Below, piece by piece: positions 1 to 10,713 of a stretch of 64,000 nt of DNA (its first letter is position 1; each line of letters begins with the position of its first letter). A program made the translations under genes and the position numbers. The stretch comes from Stentor coeruleus. Its lineage: Eukaryota; Ciliophora; Heterotrichea; Heterotrichida; Stentoridae. The notes under the pieces are model-generated. The model saw nothing but the letters and a program-made list of their open reading frames with translations, was not told the origin of the DNA and searched no databases. The stretch spans positions 1 to 64,000 of the forward strand of contig MPUH01000321.1 of NCBI GenBank assembly GCA_001970955.1. Reading direction: 5' to 3'.

Positions 1-1648
1 ACGCTATAGCATAAACAAAACCTATAAATTGATTCACACTATCATCACCTTGGCCAATATAAGTCACTGAATTTGTATCATAAAATGCTGCTCCTTCATA
101 AGTAAATGCATTCCTTGGAGAATAATTAATATATGTGACAACAGTAAGTGTTCCATTATTAAAATTGATATTAAATGTTTGTAAGTCCCAACTATTTCCT
201 GATAAATCAAAAAGAATAGATCCATAAAGGATTGTTGTTTCGTAATTTGTTGTTCCAATTTTCATAATAGAATTAGCCCATGTCATAAACCTCGATCGAT
301 ACCATAATTTTTCTGAGTTCATATTAAAAACCCAAATAAAAAGAGTAAACTTATAATTCAGCATGATATCAATAGTTGATTCTAAAAACGAATCGCCTGT
401 AAAATAAAGTCCTCGGTTCTTCTCAGGGATTGGGTCATCAATTTCAGAGTTATCAAAAGGCTGATACGTTGTTTCATTAACTCCTGATTTAAAAATTCCC
501 CCATAAAAAGCTTGAAAAGTATCGAATTTTATATTAAAAGCTATAAAACTGTTATTATAATAGCCATAAGGAAGCTTTAAGCAAAGCCCATCAATTGGAA
601 CATACTCTGCTTCACATTTTGTACAATTAAAAGTTCCTGTTCCTTCAAGACAATATAAACCTAAAGTACACCCTGGAGGGTTTCCTGGAATAGAATTAGC
701 TAAACATGAAGTGCAATGCGAAAATAAATACCCAGAGCAATAAGAGCAATTAGATGAATAACATAAGCCGCAACTGCCATTTCTAACACACCAAGGCCAT
801 GATCTACACGTTGAGTTACATAAATAGCACCCATTATCAACAAAATACCCAGCATCACAAGACTCAGGATTTCCAGATATAGAAATAACATTTTGAAATG
901 AATTATATAATGTTAGAAAATACAAAAAGCCTTTGAAAGTTGAATTGCCATCACTAGCACCAATAAACATACTAAAATTTGAATCCTGTCTGAACTCCAT
1001 ATCTAAAATTGTTATCCTTCCACATCTTGAATATAAATTTATATTAGATATAAATTGCTGACTTAAAAATATAAATTCTCCCCATTTCCCATATCCGATA
1101 GAACAAGTAATACTTTCTTCTATACTTATTTCAGGCATAGATGAATTAGTTAATCTCCATATAGCATTTATACCACTTGCTGATAGTTCAATTTTGAAAA
1201 GAGTCTCATTATTAGAAACTTCGAATACAGTCCCAAAGCTTAAAGGTCTAATAAGAAACCCTATAGTAATATCAGGGGCAAGGATATAATTTTTATTTGC
1301 CACAAGTCTGCTTGTTGATTCAAAATAAAATCCCCTCTCTTTAGTTGGAATAGGGCTTTCACGTTTAAAATCAGAGAAATTTTTTCCAGAAGGATGTAAG
1401 AAATCTCCACAAAAAGATGTATCGAACATAGTAAAAGTATTAAATGGCATGTATAAAAGATTTGCTGAGCCTACAGCATAACAAGTGACATTATTAAGTT
1501 GGTATTGAGTTGGACATATTTCTAAACAGCTTCTTGAGTTGTAGAGGTAATATTCTACACTGCATTTTGTGCATAGGTCATCTTCACACCCTATATTCAA
1601 AGAATAGGCAACATATGAGACGGATAAGAATACTAGGCTAGAAATCAT
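1..1648 (-). CDS. Secreted cysteine-rich protein with LamG-like regions (3' end outside window)
   Basis: The frame is open without a stop from the ATG at 1648 to the window edge, about 549 codons; its C-terminus lies outside. In-frame TAA codons lie just upstream of this ATG, which fixes the start. The first ~16 residues (MISSLVFLSVSYVAYS) form a signal peptide. A short Cys cluster follows (CEDDLCTKC), then a beta-rich stretch that looks like a concanavalin/LamG sandwich, then a dense furin/EGF-like Cys block (CNSTCRSWPWC, CSYCSGY, CTSCLAN) around residues 310-390, and a second sandwich-like stretch. This architecture is common in ciliate surface or secreted proteins that end in membrane helices, but the end is not visible. 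Many N-x-S/T sites fit extracellular exposure. The specific function is unknown. No intron is needed to keep the frame open. Confidence 0.8.
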   Translation of the reverse strand, partial: MISSLVFLSVSYVAYSLNIGCEDDLCTKCSVEYYLYNSRSCLEICPTQYQLNNVTCYAVGSANLLYMPFNTFTMFDTSFCGDFLHPSGKNFSDFKRESPIPTKERGFYFESTSRLVANKNYILAPDITIGFLIRPLSFGTVFEVSNNETLFKIELSASGINAIWRLTNSSMPEISIEESITCSIGYGKWGEFIFLSQQFISNINLYSRCGRITILDMEFRQDSNFSMFIGASDGNSTFKGFLYFLTLYNSFQNVISISGNPESCDAGYFVDNGCYLCNSTCRSWPWCVRNGSCGLCYSSNCSYCSGYLFSHCTSCLANSIPGNPPGCTLGLYCLEGTGTFNCTKCEAEYVPIDGLCLKLPYGYYNNSFIAFNIKFDTFQAFYGGIFKSGVNETTYQPFDNSEIDDPIPEKNRGLYFTGDSFLESTIDIMLNYKFTLFIWVFNMNSEKLWYRSRFMTWANSIMKIGTTNYETTILYGSILFDLSGNSWDLQTFNINFNNGTLTVVTYINYSPRNAFTYEGAAFYDTNSVTYIGQGDDSVNQFIGFVYAIA

Positions 1649-4600
1649 TATTATTATATGAATTCAAATAGAATTTTTTTTTTAAGTTATCGATTCGAAA
1701 AAGAATGATGAGGTTTGGAGCCGAAGGTGTTAATAGTTAATGTGTAGGAAGGATAAATTTTGTAAATATTTATATGTTATGATATGATGAGGAATTGGAG
1801 GGAGAAGTTTTATATGATTTGGGTTAATTGATAAAAATACCTGAGATTTTTGAAGTGTTGGGGAATGATTGGAGATTTTTGATTTTATATGAGGAATATT
1901 TGCTGGTTCTGAGTATAATTTTGATTGCCTTACCTTTTGGGGTTCATATAAAATTTTTACAATATGGGTAATTGTGTTTTATTTGATAATATAATTTGAT
2001 TTTGTATATATGTTATATGACTCTAATATGCAGTAGGAAGATTTTGATTGATTTGCATTTTCTATGTAAATAATATAAGAAGTTATATGCTATTCAGGAA
2101 ATTTAAAAAAAAGTTGATGAAAATTTAATTCACGTCTTATTTTAACATAGCAAAAATGATATAAGTTTAGTAATATTTTTACACAGATGGTTAATGACAT
2201 GACTTTTTTTTATTTTGTCAATGAAACTTCAAAATATCATTTAGGAACTTCAGATTTTATATCAGTTATGCTTTTTCTTTAGAGTTTATATTTTAGGATA
2301 GATGAATTATTCATGATAATATATTTTAATATTCTTACTCAATTTTTTATAATAAGTTCTGACTATGTATTTATTTTATATATCAAAATGCTTTATCCCT
2401 TGCTCCACAATGTTTATATGTGTTTTGCAATAAAATAAAATTATTTTTAACTATAAAAGACAATAAGAGCTTATGATGAGCTTAAAATTTGATATTTATA
2501 TAGAATTATGATAAATTTTTATATTTTTATAGTTAAGTACATTAAGCTTAAAAATTATCATATACTAGAAAATATTCAAAAAATATACTCTTATTTTTAA
2601 GGGTAAAATCGAAATTATATGATACGGTTTTTAAAATAACAGTAATTATGATAGGATTAATCAAAATTTGATATAGCTGTAGAAATTTATATTTGAAATA
2701 TATATTAATTACTTTATATTTGGTAAAATTTTTAAGTCATTAGTAATTGATTTCCCATATACTATTTTATGAATTATATTGACTATTGCGCTATAAAATT
2801 TTAAAGTGATAACAACTATTTATTGGTTTTTTTATATTTCAATTATCCTTTATATATATCTAAATACATTTTTTGTATTTTTTTAATATTTCGCTTATAT
2901 AAAATATATTATCTTATTATTCTAGCTCAGTTGATCAATCTTTTCTGCCTATATTTTTACTAATATATATCTTCTAATAAAAATCATAATTTTAAAAATT
3001 TATTTTGATACTTCTCCTTTTATCCAATACACTTTAAACTTATAAACAAACTTTATTACAATATTCAATCTTCATCATTTCTTTTATTATTTTGATTTCC
3101 ATATACAATTCGTAATTTATACATTAATCTATTATCAAATAAAAAGAAATTTTTAATAAAAAAATACTTAACTAGAATTAAACTAAAAACTATTCTTTTT
3201 TTTTCACTAAAAATATTATACAAAGGAAAATCTACGACAATTTTAATCATTCCATAATATCATCTATAATTTTACAAACATCTGAAATATGATTTCATAT
3301 CATAAAAACATAAATCCGTATTTTTTAAAGAAAATATTTATATATATCACCCAATCATTTTATTTAAAAACTCAAAATTTCAATAGTCTTATGCATATAA
3401 AGTTATTCCTAAAACTTAAATGACAAAAACATTTATCCACAAATTCTAAAAACAAATTATTTTATCTTTATCAAGTTCATAGTTCAATAATAAAAAAAAT
3501 TCATCAAAACTTATAATATTCAGTACATATCATATATAAAATTAATCATTTATAGCATATCAAAATAATATTAAATAAAAATCAAACATATATTCATCTT
3601 TATTTATTATAAAAATAGAGACGAAATTCTGTAGTGTTTTTTATTAAACTAGTCTATACGACTTTGTTGCTTTAAATCATATCTTTTATTTTGTATTCAA
3701 AGTGTTTTTATAAATTAAAGATATAAAAAATATTATACATACTAAAAAAAACCTTCTATAAATTTTTACCATGAAAATATCTTTTCTTATATGCATTTTA
3801 CCATTTTTGTCTTGAAAAAAATTTTTTTTAGAGATTGAAATTATATTGAGTTTTAAACGATTTTTTCAATGTTTTTATGTAAATTTTTATTTTATTTGTT
3901 GTGTATGATAGTAGAAAGTTGATAAATTTGGTTGTAAAAGGAATTATAATTTTTTTTTAAGTTGATGATAAAAGGGTGTAGATGTAAAACTATGGGATTT
4001 TTTAGGTTTTTGTTAGAAACTAAGAGTTATTTTAGGTTTGATTTGAATAGGTTTTAGGTGAAATTAAAGAAATACTCAAATGAAGATTTCTTAGGTTGCA
4101 TTTTTAATATTTTTATATTAAGTTTAATTTAATGATGAAATTTATTGTAAGGTTTGGAATTTTGTGTGATTAAGATGTTTACTTTTAAGAAATACTTTTT
4201 ATCTAGATGATAATATGCTTTTTTTAGGCAGATTTATTATTTTAATATAGTTTTTTTTTTAAGTTTTATGATGAGGATATAAAATGATTTAATATAGGAA
4301 TACTTATGATTTCGATATGATTTGGTTTATAAATTATCATAGATAAACGTTTTCTATTTTTTTGATAGATTTTAAGTTATAAATAATTCTATATTCAAAG
4401 CTTATAACAATATATAAAGTAGTGTATAATTGATTTTTAATAAAATAAGGTATTACTAACTATATTTGTTTGAATATTTAATAATAAGAAAATTAAAGTT
4501 CTTATGAAGTTTAAAGTTTAAAGTAGGTTGTAGTTAAGGTTGAATGGTTTAAACCTTGTCCGATCGAAGTTTATTTGTCCTATGACCTCTTTATTTAGGC

Positions 4601-6855
4601 AGATTCGGCATATTAAACCACTCATTGCCGCTGGTTATGTTTCTTATGAAAAGGTTTAAATAAATGATCTATGTTAAATTTTCTAATATAAATCAAATTT
4701 CCAATAACCAATAAAGTAACAAAAATTCTAATTTCAATTGTTTTTTCTTCTATATACCTATAGCATTAAATAATACTCCCTAACACCAACCTCATATTCA
4801 TATATCAAATCCCTAAGCATTAACTCAATATTCTATATTAATTCTAGTCTAATATCTTAATAAAAAACATTTTATATCTAAAAAATCATACATTAAATAG
4901 TAAATTTATTCGCAATCAAAATTAATCATTTTTTAAGGTTTAAGTAAATATAATCTCATATATATTCAGTATCATTTTTAAGAAAATAAATTACTATGTG
5001 AATTCTTCAATAAAACCTTATCAAATCCAATTCCAACACAAACTCCAATCTTAATTCCTCATCCAGAAATCCTTCAATAGACAAAACCTTTATATTCACA
5101 ATCAATAACTTCCTAGACTCATCCTTTATACTTTAATAAAAATTATTTGGTCAAATCAGCTAGACTAAGCATTTCAATATGAAGAAAACCACTTATTTAA
5201 AGCTTTATAATATCTTTAATCACAAAACAAAATCCTAAATCATTATTCTTAGACAAAATCCTAATATCATCATAAAAATCATTTTTTATATCACTTACCA
5301 AATAAAAACTCTTATAAAAAATCATAAAGTCCAAAAAATATCATAAGAAAGTATGTAAATCAAACCTTTTCCCTTTAGAATTGTAATTAAAAAATACATA
5401 ACAAAAAAGATCTTATAAATCTATATAAAACATATATAAATAAGAAGTATATTATAAACAATTCTGAAAGCTAAAATAAATGCTTTAGATTTTTGAATGT
5501 AGTTATTTTGATAAACATAAGAAAAATTTTGGTTAAAAAAAGGAAAAACTATGCTTTAAAACTATAAGTAAAGCAGGGTAAACAAGAAAATATATAGTTT
5601 TTATACTAGTAAACTACATATAAAATCTGTAATAAATACAATAAGCCTAAAGGTCAAGTTTACTATTTTAGTCCTGACTGAGAGTATTAAACAAGATAAT
5701 AAAGTGTTGAAATTAGGAAGATTATATGATAAAGATTTTATAAAAGAATCGAACTTAGTGAAAATAACTTATCCTAACTTATCAGATATACAAATTTTAT
5801 TTCTTAGTAGATGATGATGATATTGAAGAATTAGTCCTAAAAATAATCAAAATTTGTGTATGATTTATGATGTATATATTGCTTAATGTTGAATGATATA
5901 AAATTATCACTCTTTAAGTTCAAGCACTTGATTATCTATTTAAATACTAAGTTTTTAAATATATATATTTTTTTGCAAAATAAGAGAGTGAATTAAGCTA
6001 AATTAGAAACTTGTTTGAAGCTAATGCTAATAAAAATTGAGATATTTCTATTATTTTTGATTATAAGTATCTGTGAATGTGAAATAAAGGATAATTGACA
6101 ACTTTGTTATTTATAAATTCTAAAATTTGATTATTTTATATACATATTTGAACCTACTGGCATTTATAAATGCCTAATAAGAAAATGGGTGTTAAATTAT
6201 TCATTATTCCTAAACTATTATCCTAATGATATCTAATATACATTCTCCCTCCACTTAAACCTTCTAATAATTCTCGTTCCTAGCTTTAATCAACAAACGC
6301 AAGACCTTAAACTTTATAGTTGGACATCAAATCCACCCAGATATCATCATAAACCATAAATCAGTATAAAATACGTTAAATTACCTTAAAATACTAAAAA
6401 AAGTCACTCACATCAGCCCTATCTGTTCGAAAAATCCTAAAAAGGATAAAAGAACTTTTCCTAGAATTTCTAAAACTTGGACACTCAGAAAAAATATGAA
6501 ACTTCACTCATAAAACCCTTCCTTACCCTTCAAGCTCAATAAATACCTTTAGCCTTTCCTTTTTTACACCAATGCCTACCTGAACCTTCACTTAAACCTT
6601 TTTTTTTTTGCATTCGTTATATAAATAGCTTTGCAAGTCCTTAAAAACAACATCACTATCTTTCTGGTATTTAGAAGCCTTATAAAATTATTCTTGTCTA
6701 TATTTATTTTCTTGATACCCCCAGGAGAATTATGTTAAATTTCATGTCTGCAGGCAATTTCTATAGGAAATTCCTGTGATTTCATCGAAAAATCGAAATA
6801 AGCTTTTAACTTTATTCAAAGTTCCATGATGCTTAAAATAGTGGTTATAAAATAA
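1649..6855. other. Long gene-poor spacer
   Basis: This is 5.2 kb of very AT-rich sequence with no gene I can support. Composition changes along it: G-rich on + at 1680-2080, C-rich at about 2930-3600, G-rich again at 3830-4330, C-rich at 4680-5350 and at 6180-6855. Most other spacers show a single G-to-C change, so the double cycle hints at an unrecognised unit inside. Two coding-like stretches (4534-4659 and 5551-5811) are listed separately. The last ~650 nt form the C-rich 5' flank of the gene at 6856. Confidence 0.5.
4534..4659 (+). other. Coding-like island, possible terminal exon or gene relic
   Basis: A 41-codon stretch ending in TAA reads as ordinary protein (key run SLFRQIRHIKPLIAAGYVSY) and is clearly richer in C and G than its surroundings. 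In frame it is preceded by TAG at 4531 and TAA at 4519, and then by an ATG at 4504. No 15- or 16-nt GTA...TAG intron that would link it to an upstream exon was found. It may be the tail of a decayed gene, a small gene with an unrecognised start, or a structured RNA. The peptide was not recognised. Confidence 0.2.
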
Positions 6856-7551
6856 ATGTCTACCAATAGTGAAATTTTCAAGGACCTCCCTTTGTTTAAA
6901 GACCCTAAGTCCGAGCCAGATATCCTCAAAGCTACCTCAGACCTAAACACTAAAAGGTCTCTTCTCTCAGCCAACCGTTTCCTATCCAATCAGATCGAAA
7001 AGAACAAAAAATACATAAAATCCCTTCAAAGTGTCTTAGCTTGGATTTCCTCATGTTCCGAAATAATCAATCCTGAACTTACAAGCCTTATGCTTTCAGC
7101 TCCCTCTAATGAAGAAAACTATGATTTCGAACTTCGACTAGTTAGTGACTTCAACAAATACATTTGTAAGTCTAAATACTTTAGCTTCATTATAGAACTT
7201 ACACCACTTACTGGAAGACTTATCCCAAGCCATGAAAGAATCAGCCTTGAAGTAAAATTATACTCCTCAGATGTCGTTCCTAAACAACTTGCCCATACAA
7301 TGCAAGGAAAACCTATAATAAGAGGACGTGGTACAGAAATAATGGTCTTCCATCCTTCAGAAAATAAGTTTCTTGTACGTATAAAAATGCAAATTACTGA
7401 AGTGAGCTCGCATTTCATAAATGGAAACGTAAATTTAGTTGTTTCTAAGAAAAATGAAGTTCATTACTCGATAAAACCTTTAGTTTTGAAAGAACTTGTT
7501 ATAAAAGCTAAGGAAAAAACTTGTAAGAGGTGGCGTGAACATAATGTTTAG
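6856..7551 (+). CDS. Unknown 231-aa protein, possible beta-sandwich domain
   Basis: Single-exon frame with a clear ATG and a strongly C-rich 5' flank. Residues ~25-70 are helical and charged. Residues ~110-200 are beta-rich with the pattern I-P..ERISLEVKLYSS, then GKPIIRGRGTEIMVF, then KFLVRIKMQITEVSSHF, then NVNLVVSKK. Charged loops alternating with hydrophobic strands suggest an Ig-like or STAT/CBP60-like sandwich, as in some DNA-binding regulators, but this is only an impression of the pattern. The C-terminus is basic (KAKEKTCKRWREHNV), which could bind nucleic acid. There is no signal peptide or membrane segment, so a cytosolic or nuclear location is inferred. The gene is real by length, composition and coherent protein; its function is not known. 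Confidence 0.75.
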   Translation: MSTNSEIFKDLPLFKDPKSEPDILKATSDLNTKRSLLSANRFLSNQIEKNKKYIKSLQSVLAWISSCSEIINPELTSLMLSAPSNEENYDFELRLVSDFNKYICKSKYFSFIIELTPLTGRLIPSHERISLEVKLYSSDVVPKQLAHTMQGKPIIRGRGTEIMVFHPSENKFLVRIKMQITEVSSHFINGNVNLVVSKKNEVHYSIKPLVLKELVIKAKEKTCKRWREHNV

Positions 7552-7601
7552 GGTGTTAAAAACAAGAATTATATTACCATAAGTACTTTATTTTTTTAAT
7601 T

Positions 7602-8081
7602 ATGGATTTATTAGAGGAAAGGAATAGTTTTATTGAATTATTGGAGAATTCCTTTGCTTTTTCTCAGTTTTGGAAAGTGGTGAGAGGATTAAACTTGGGT
7701 TTTTTTATGGCTTTTAGAGATTTTGTAAAGATGCATAGGGTAAATTGATGAAAAGAGAATTTGTTTAGAGGTTTAGCTTGGGATTAGGAGTTTTGATGAG
7801 GAATTTGCTTGGAATCAGCCCCATTTTTCGAATGTTCCTAGAAAGCATCCATTTTTTCAGATCTTTCGTGATTGCCCGGCATTGCAAAGAGTTTTTTGAT
7901 AAGTCTTGGAAAAAATTATAAACAATCTTTGACTTGGCATAAAAGGAAAAGCCCTTTTTGGTATATTGAATGTTGTAATAGAATTAGGATTATTAATAAA
8001 TTTTCTTATCTTATATGGAATGATAATTCGTTAAGAATTCTCATAAGTTTATTGAAGTTTACATATACTTTGAGGTAAAAA
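7602..8081 (+). pseudogene. Possible host gene relic
   Basis: An ATG at 7602 opens 48 coding-like codons (MDLLEERNSFIELL...) that stop at TGA. The same frame resumes between further stops up to 8078. In between, a second frame around 7790-7895 also reads like protein (EEFAWNQPHFSNVPRKHPFF), and local GC is raised. Splicing out a 29-nt GTA...TAG segment at ~7743-7771 would join the first frame to a third open frame, but 29 nt is far from the 15-16 nt seen here. A decayed gene is the simplest reading; a real gene with unusual introns is possible. Confidence 0.25.
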
Positions 8082-8098
8082 CTATCGTGAGTTAGCAA

Positions 8099-8193
8099 TT
8101 TAAGGGCATATAGACTTTATGATAATCTTCAGGTAGATATTATGGTGTCTTATGGATTTAAGGGTATATATACTTTATGATAATCTTCAGGTA
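8099..8193 (+). repeat. 37-bp direct repeat, two copies
   Basis: Copies at 8099-8135 and 8157-8193 differ at only two positions, with 58 bp between their starts. They lie in a spacer and have no coding meaning. Confidence 0.8.
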
Positions 8194-9498
8194 TAGTTTA
8201 TTTATGGTTTCATATGGATATTATCACTTTAACTTATAATTTGAAGAAAATTTTCTGATAAGTTGATGAGGAGTTGTTTATGATTAAGTTTTTTTGGTAA
8301 AGAATATGGGAAAATATATTTTAGAGGTAGACAATGAAAGATTTAGGATTTAAATCACTTTTAGAAGGTAGTTTAGAAGTAAAATTTAGGAAACTTAGGA
8401 TAATTATATTTATATTACACTATTTTGTTATGTAATAGAGTTATAAGGTTAAATTTTTAATGATAGGGATTATTGTATATTAAAATTTTGATATTTAGAA
8501 AATAAATACAAAAATTAAGGGTCTTAAGATAGGATTTCTAATATTTTGTGTATATAAAATATTTTAAGACTATTATATTAACTAAAAAAGAAGTTAATTA
8601 GGAGAACAGCATATAAGGAAAAAAATATAAAAATTGTATTAGAATTTTTGGATATTTTTTTGATATTAGTGGATATATGGTGATATTGAATGATATCGAA
8701 TTATATGTAAGGATGTTTGATGATATTGGATAATATAGGATAATATAAGATTAGATATAACAATGATTATATAATAAGCTTAGAATAATTTATCTTGTAT
8801 ATATATATGATGTAATATCCATAGAATTTGTATAAGAATTAGCTTGTAGGGTTTTATTTATGATATAAACTGCTTATGCTTTAAGATTATAGGCATATGC
8901 TAGGGAGTTATTAGATTTTTTGAATAGCATGCGAAATTTTATTTTTCTTTATTAGTTATTTTGATAAAAAATTAAGTTAAAAATGGTTTAGGGATATACG
9001 ATTTTATCTTGATTATATATATTTGTTTTTATGATGAGTGAAATTATGATTATATTTAGATTTCAACAAATTAAGGGCTTAAATCATTTTGTGTTTTTTA
9101 TATTCTATAGCTATTTATAGTATCAGAGAATATCACCCTTAGGTTTGAGATAACAATATTATAGTCTTATCGAGAGAAAAAAAAAATTTTTTAATAAGCT
9201 TTAGTAATTATCAATTTTTTTATTTGATCAATTGTATTGATTAGAAAACCAGAATCTCTATATAGCCATGATTACATATTTTCCTTATATAATACAAACT
9301 ATCATCAAATCCATTTCTTAATAAGCCTTAACTCACATTCCTATTGCTATCAAAACTACTACTGCTACTCATTTATAACACTATATCTTGAATCCCTTCT
9401 ACACCACTTATATCACTATACAAACTTCTGAGTTTTTCATTCAATTCTTGTATTTCTATATTTGATTCCTCGTCTTCACCAGTTAAGTACTGCATAAA

Positions 9499-10149
9499 TC
9501 ATACACAGCAAGCAAGATAATCTAGGGTCTTGCAAACCTCCTGACTAGCCCTAACGAGCCTTTCACAATCATCAGGCCTAATTCTTCCATCCCTAACCCT
9601 TCTACAAACCTCCTCCCAAAACCCAACACTCTTATTAAAAACCCCAATCACTTCTTCAGCCAAATCCTCATCCGCTATATCTTCAACAGCACTTTTCATC
9701 TGCTCAATTTCTTTATCTATTTCTTTACATATAAACCCTTGTAGCGATTCAAAAATCTCACTTGACTTCTCTACAACCTCACAGAATTTACCAACATTAA
9801 CAAGTTGAACTTTATCTTCCATTTCTGAGGCAATATCTTCAATAAACCTCACAGCTTCTTTTCTAAGTTTTGCTAAATAATCTTCCCCTGCTGTTTGGAT
9901 AATTCTATCTAAATGAGAAATTCTATCTTTTATACTCATAATAAAACATAAATAACAAGTGCTGAAATCTTCACATAATGATTTTAAAGACTCATCATCT
10001 AAAGAGCTTGACATCGCTAGATGGAATTTGTATATTTCATGAGTCATTCTTGATATCGGACAAGAATAGCCACTATAAGTTGGAGATTCATGGATTTGAT
10101 CAAGTTTTTGGCAGAGTCTTAGAAGACATATAGCCTGAGAGTCGTCCAT
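9499..10149 (-). CDS. Unknown 216-aa acidic helical protein
   Basis: Complete frame from the ATG at 10149, with a C-rich coding-strand 5' flank. The protein is almost all predicted helix, acidic and rich in Cys, including a terminal CCV. There is no signal peptide and no membrane helix. The pattern of long amphipathic helices (SMKDRISHLDRII-like segment near residue 80, then VGKFCEVVEKSSEIFESL, then VFNKSVGFWEEVCRRV) gives a helical-bundle impression, loosely like cyclin-D1-binding/GCIP proteins, but no diagnostic motif supports that name. It is convergent with the gene ending at 7551 and divergent from the coiled-coil gene at 10714. Function unknown. Confidence 0.7.
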   Translation of the reverse strand: MDDSQAICLLRLCQKLDQIHESPTYSGYSCPISRMTHEIYKFHLAMSSSLDDESLKSLCEDFSTCYLCFIMSIKDRISHLDRIIQTAGEDYLAKLRKEAVRFIEDIASEMEDKVQLVNVGKFCEVVEKSSEIFESLQGFICKEIDKEIEQMKSAVEDIADEDLAEEVIGVFNKSVGFWEEVCRRVRDGRIRPDDCERLVRASQEVCKTLDYLACCV

Positions 10150-10713
10150 TATTAGTAATTTTTGTAAATGAGATATGGAGAAATAGGTATTGTGGAATGT
10201 GTGTTTTTAAGAAATGGGATTATTTGTAAGGGAAAAAATATTGGTTTTTAGAAGGAAATAGCTTTGGATAATAAGGGTTTCGTGTTGTGAAGAGGATTTT
10301 TTTTTTTGGTTGTTAGGATTTTATTGTTGGGAGTGTGTTTTTGCTGCTGGGTTTAGGTTTTTAGAAATGGCTTGGGTTTATGTTTTTTTAGGCAAATAGG
10401 ATTTTTTATATAAAGTTTATGATGAAAACTTTTATTTCACAGATAAATTTTTGTGTAATAAACCCCAGCGAATAGAAAATTTCAATTATTCTTCTCTGAT
10501 CCATCTACCATTTAATCGATAAAATCAGTTATTTTCCTAATCATCCCTTGAAACCCCTTAACCTTTAAACCTCAAAAATCTCAACTTAATTTTACTATAA
10601 AAACGTTAACCCAATCCCATCTTCCAGCCTTGAAATTCTAAAACCTACAAATTTTCTATCAAAAGCTCAGAACATCATAAAAAAAAACACAAAACCTAAT
10701 TATTTACATAAAA
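10150..10713. other. Divergent promoter spacer
   Basis: This 564-nt region separates two divergently transcribed genes. The left half is G/T-rich and the right half, from about 10440, is C/A-rich, with the switch near the middle. No gene or repeat was seen. Confidence 0.6.

Larger units (their letters stand above)
7552..9498. other. Spacer between convergent genes
   Basis: About 1.9 kb between the plus gene ending at 7551 and the minus gene ending at 9499. The left part is G/T-rich and contains a coding-like relic (7602-8081). A 37-bp direct repeat lies at 8099-8193. From 8640 to 8770 the motif GATAT recurs in a loose low-complexity run. The right 250 nt are C-rich. No intact gene was found. 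Confidence 0.5.

Noticed and set aside
4504-4659. snRNA or SRP RNA at the GC-raised island
   Set aside because: Conserved U1, U2, U4, U5, U6 and SRP motifs were looked for and not found on either strand.
9237-9431. 64-codon plus-strand frame
   Set aside because: Lies in the C-rich 3' flank of the minus gene; low-complexity His/Tyr/Leu composition and no homology-like pattern. A by-product of skewed composition.
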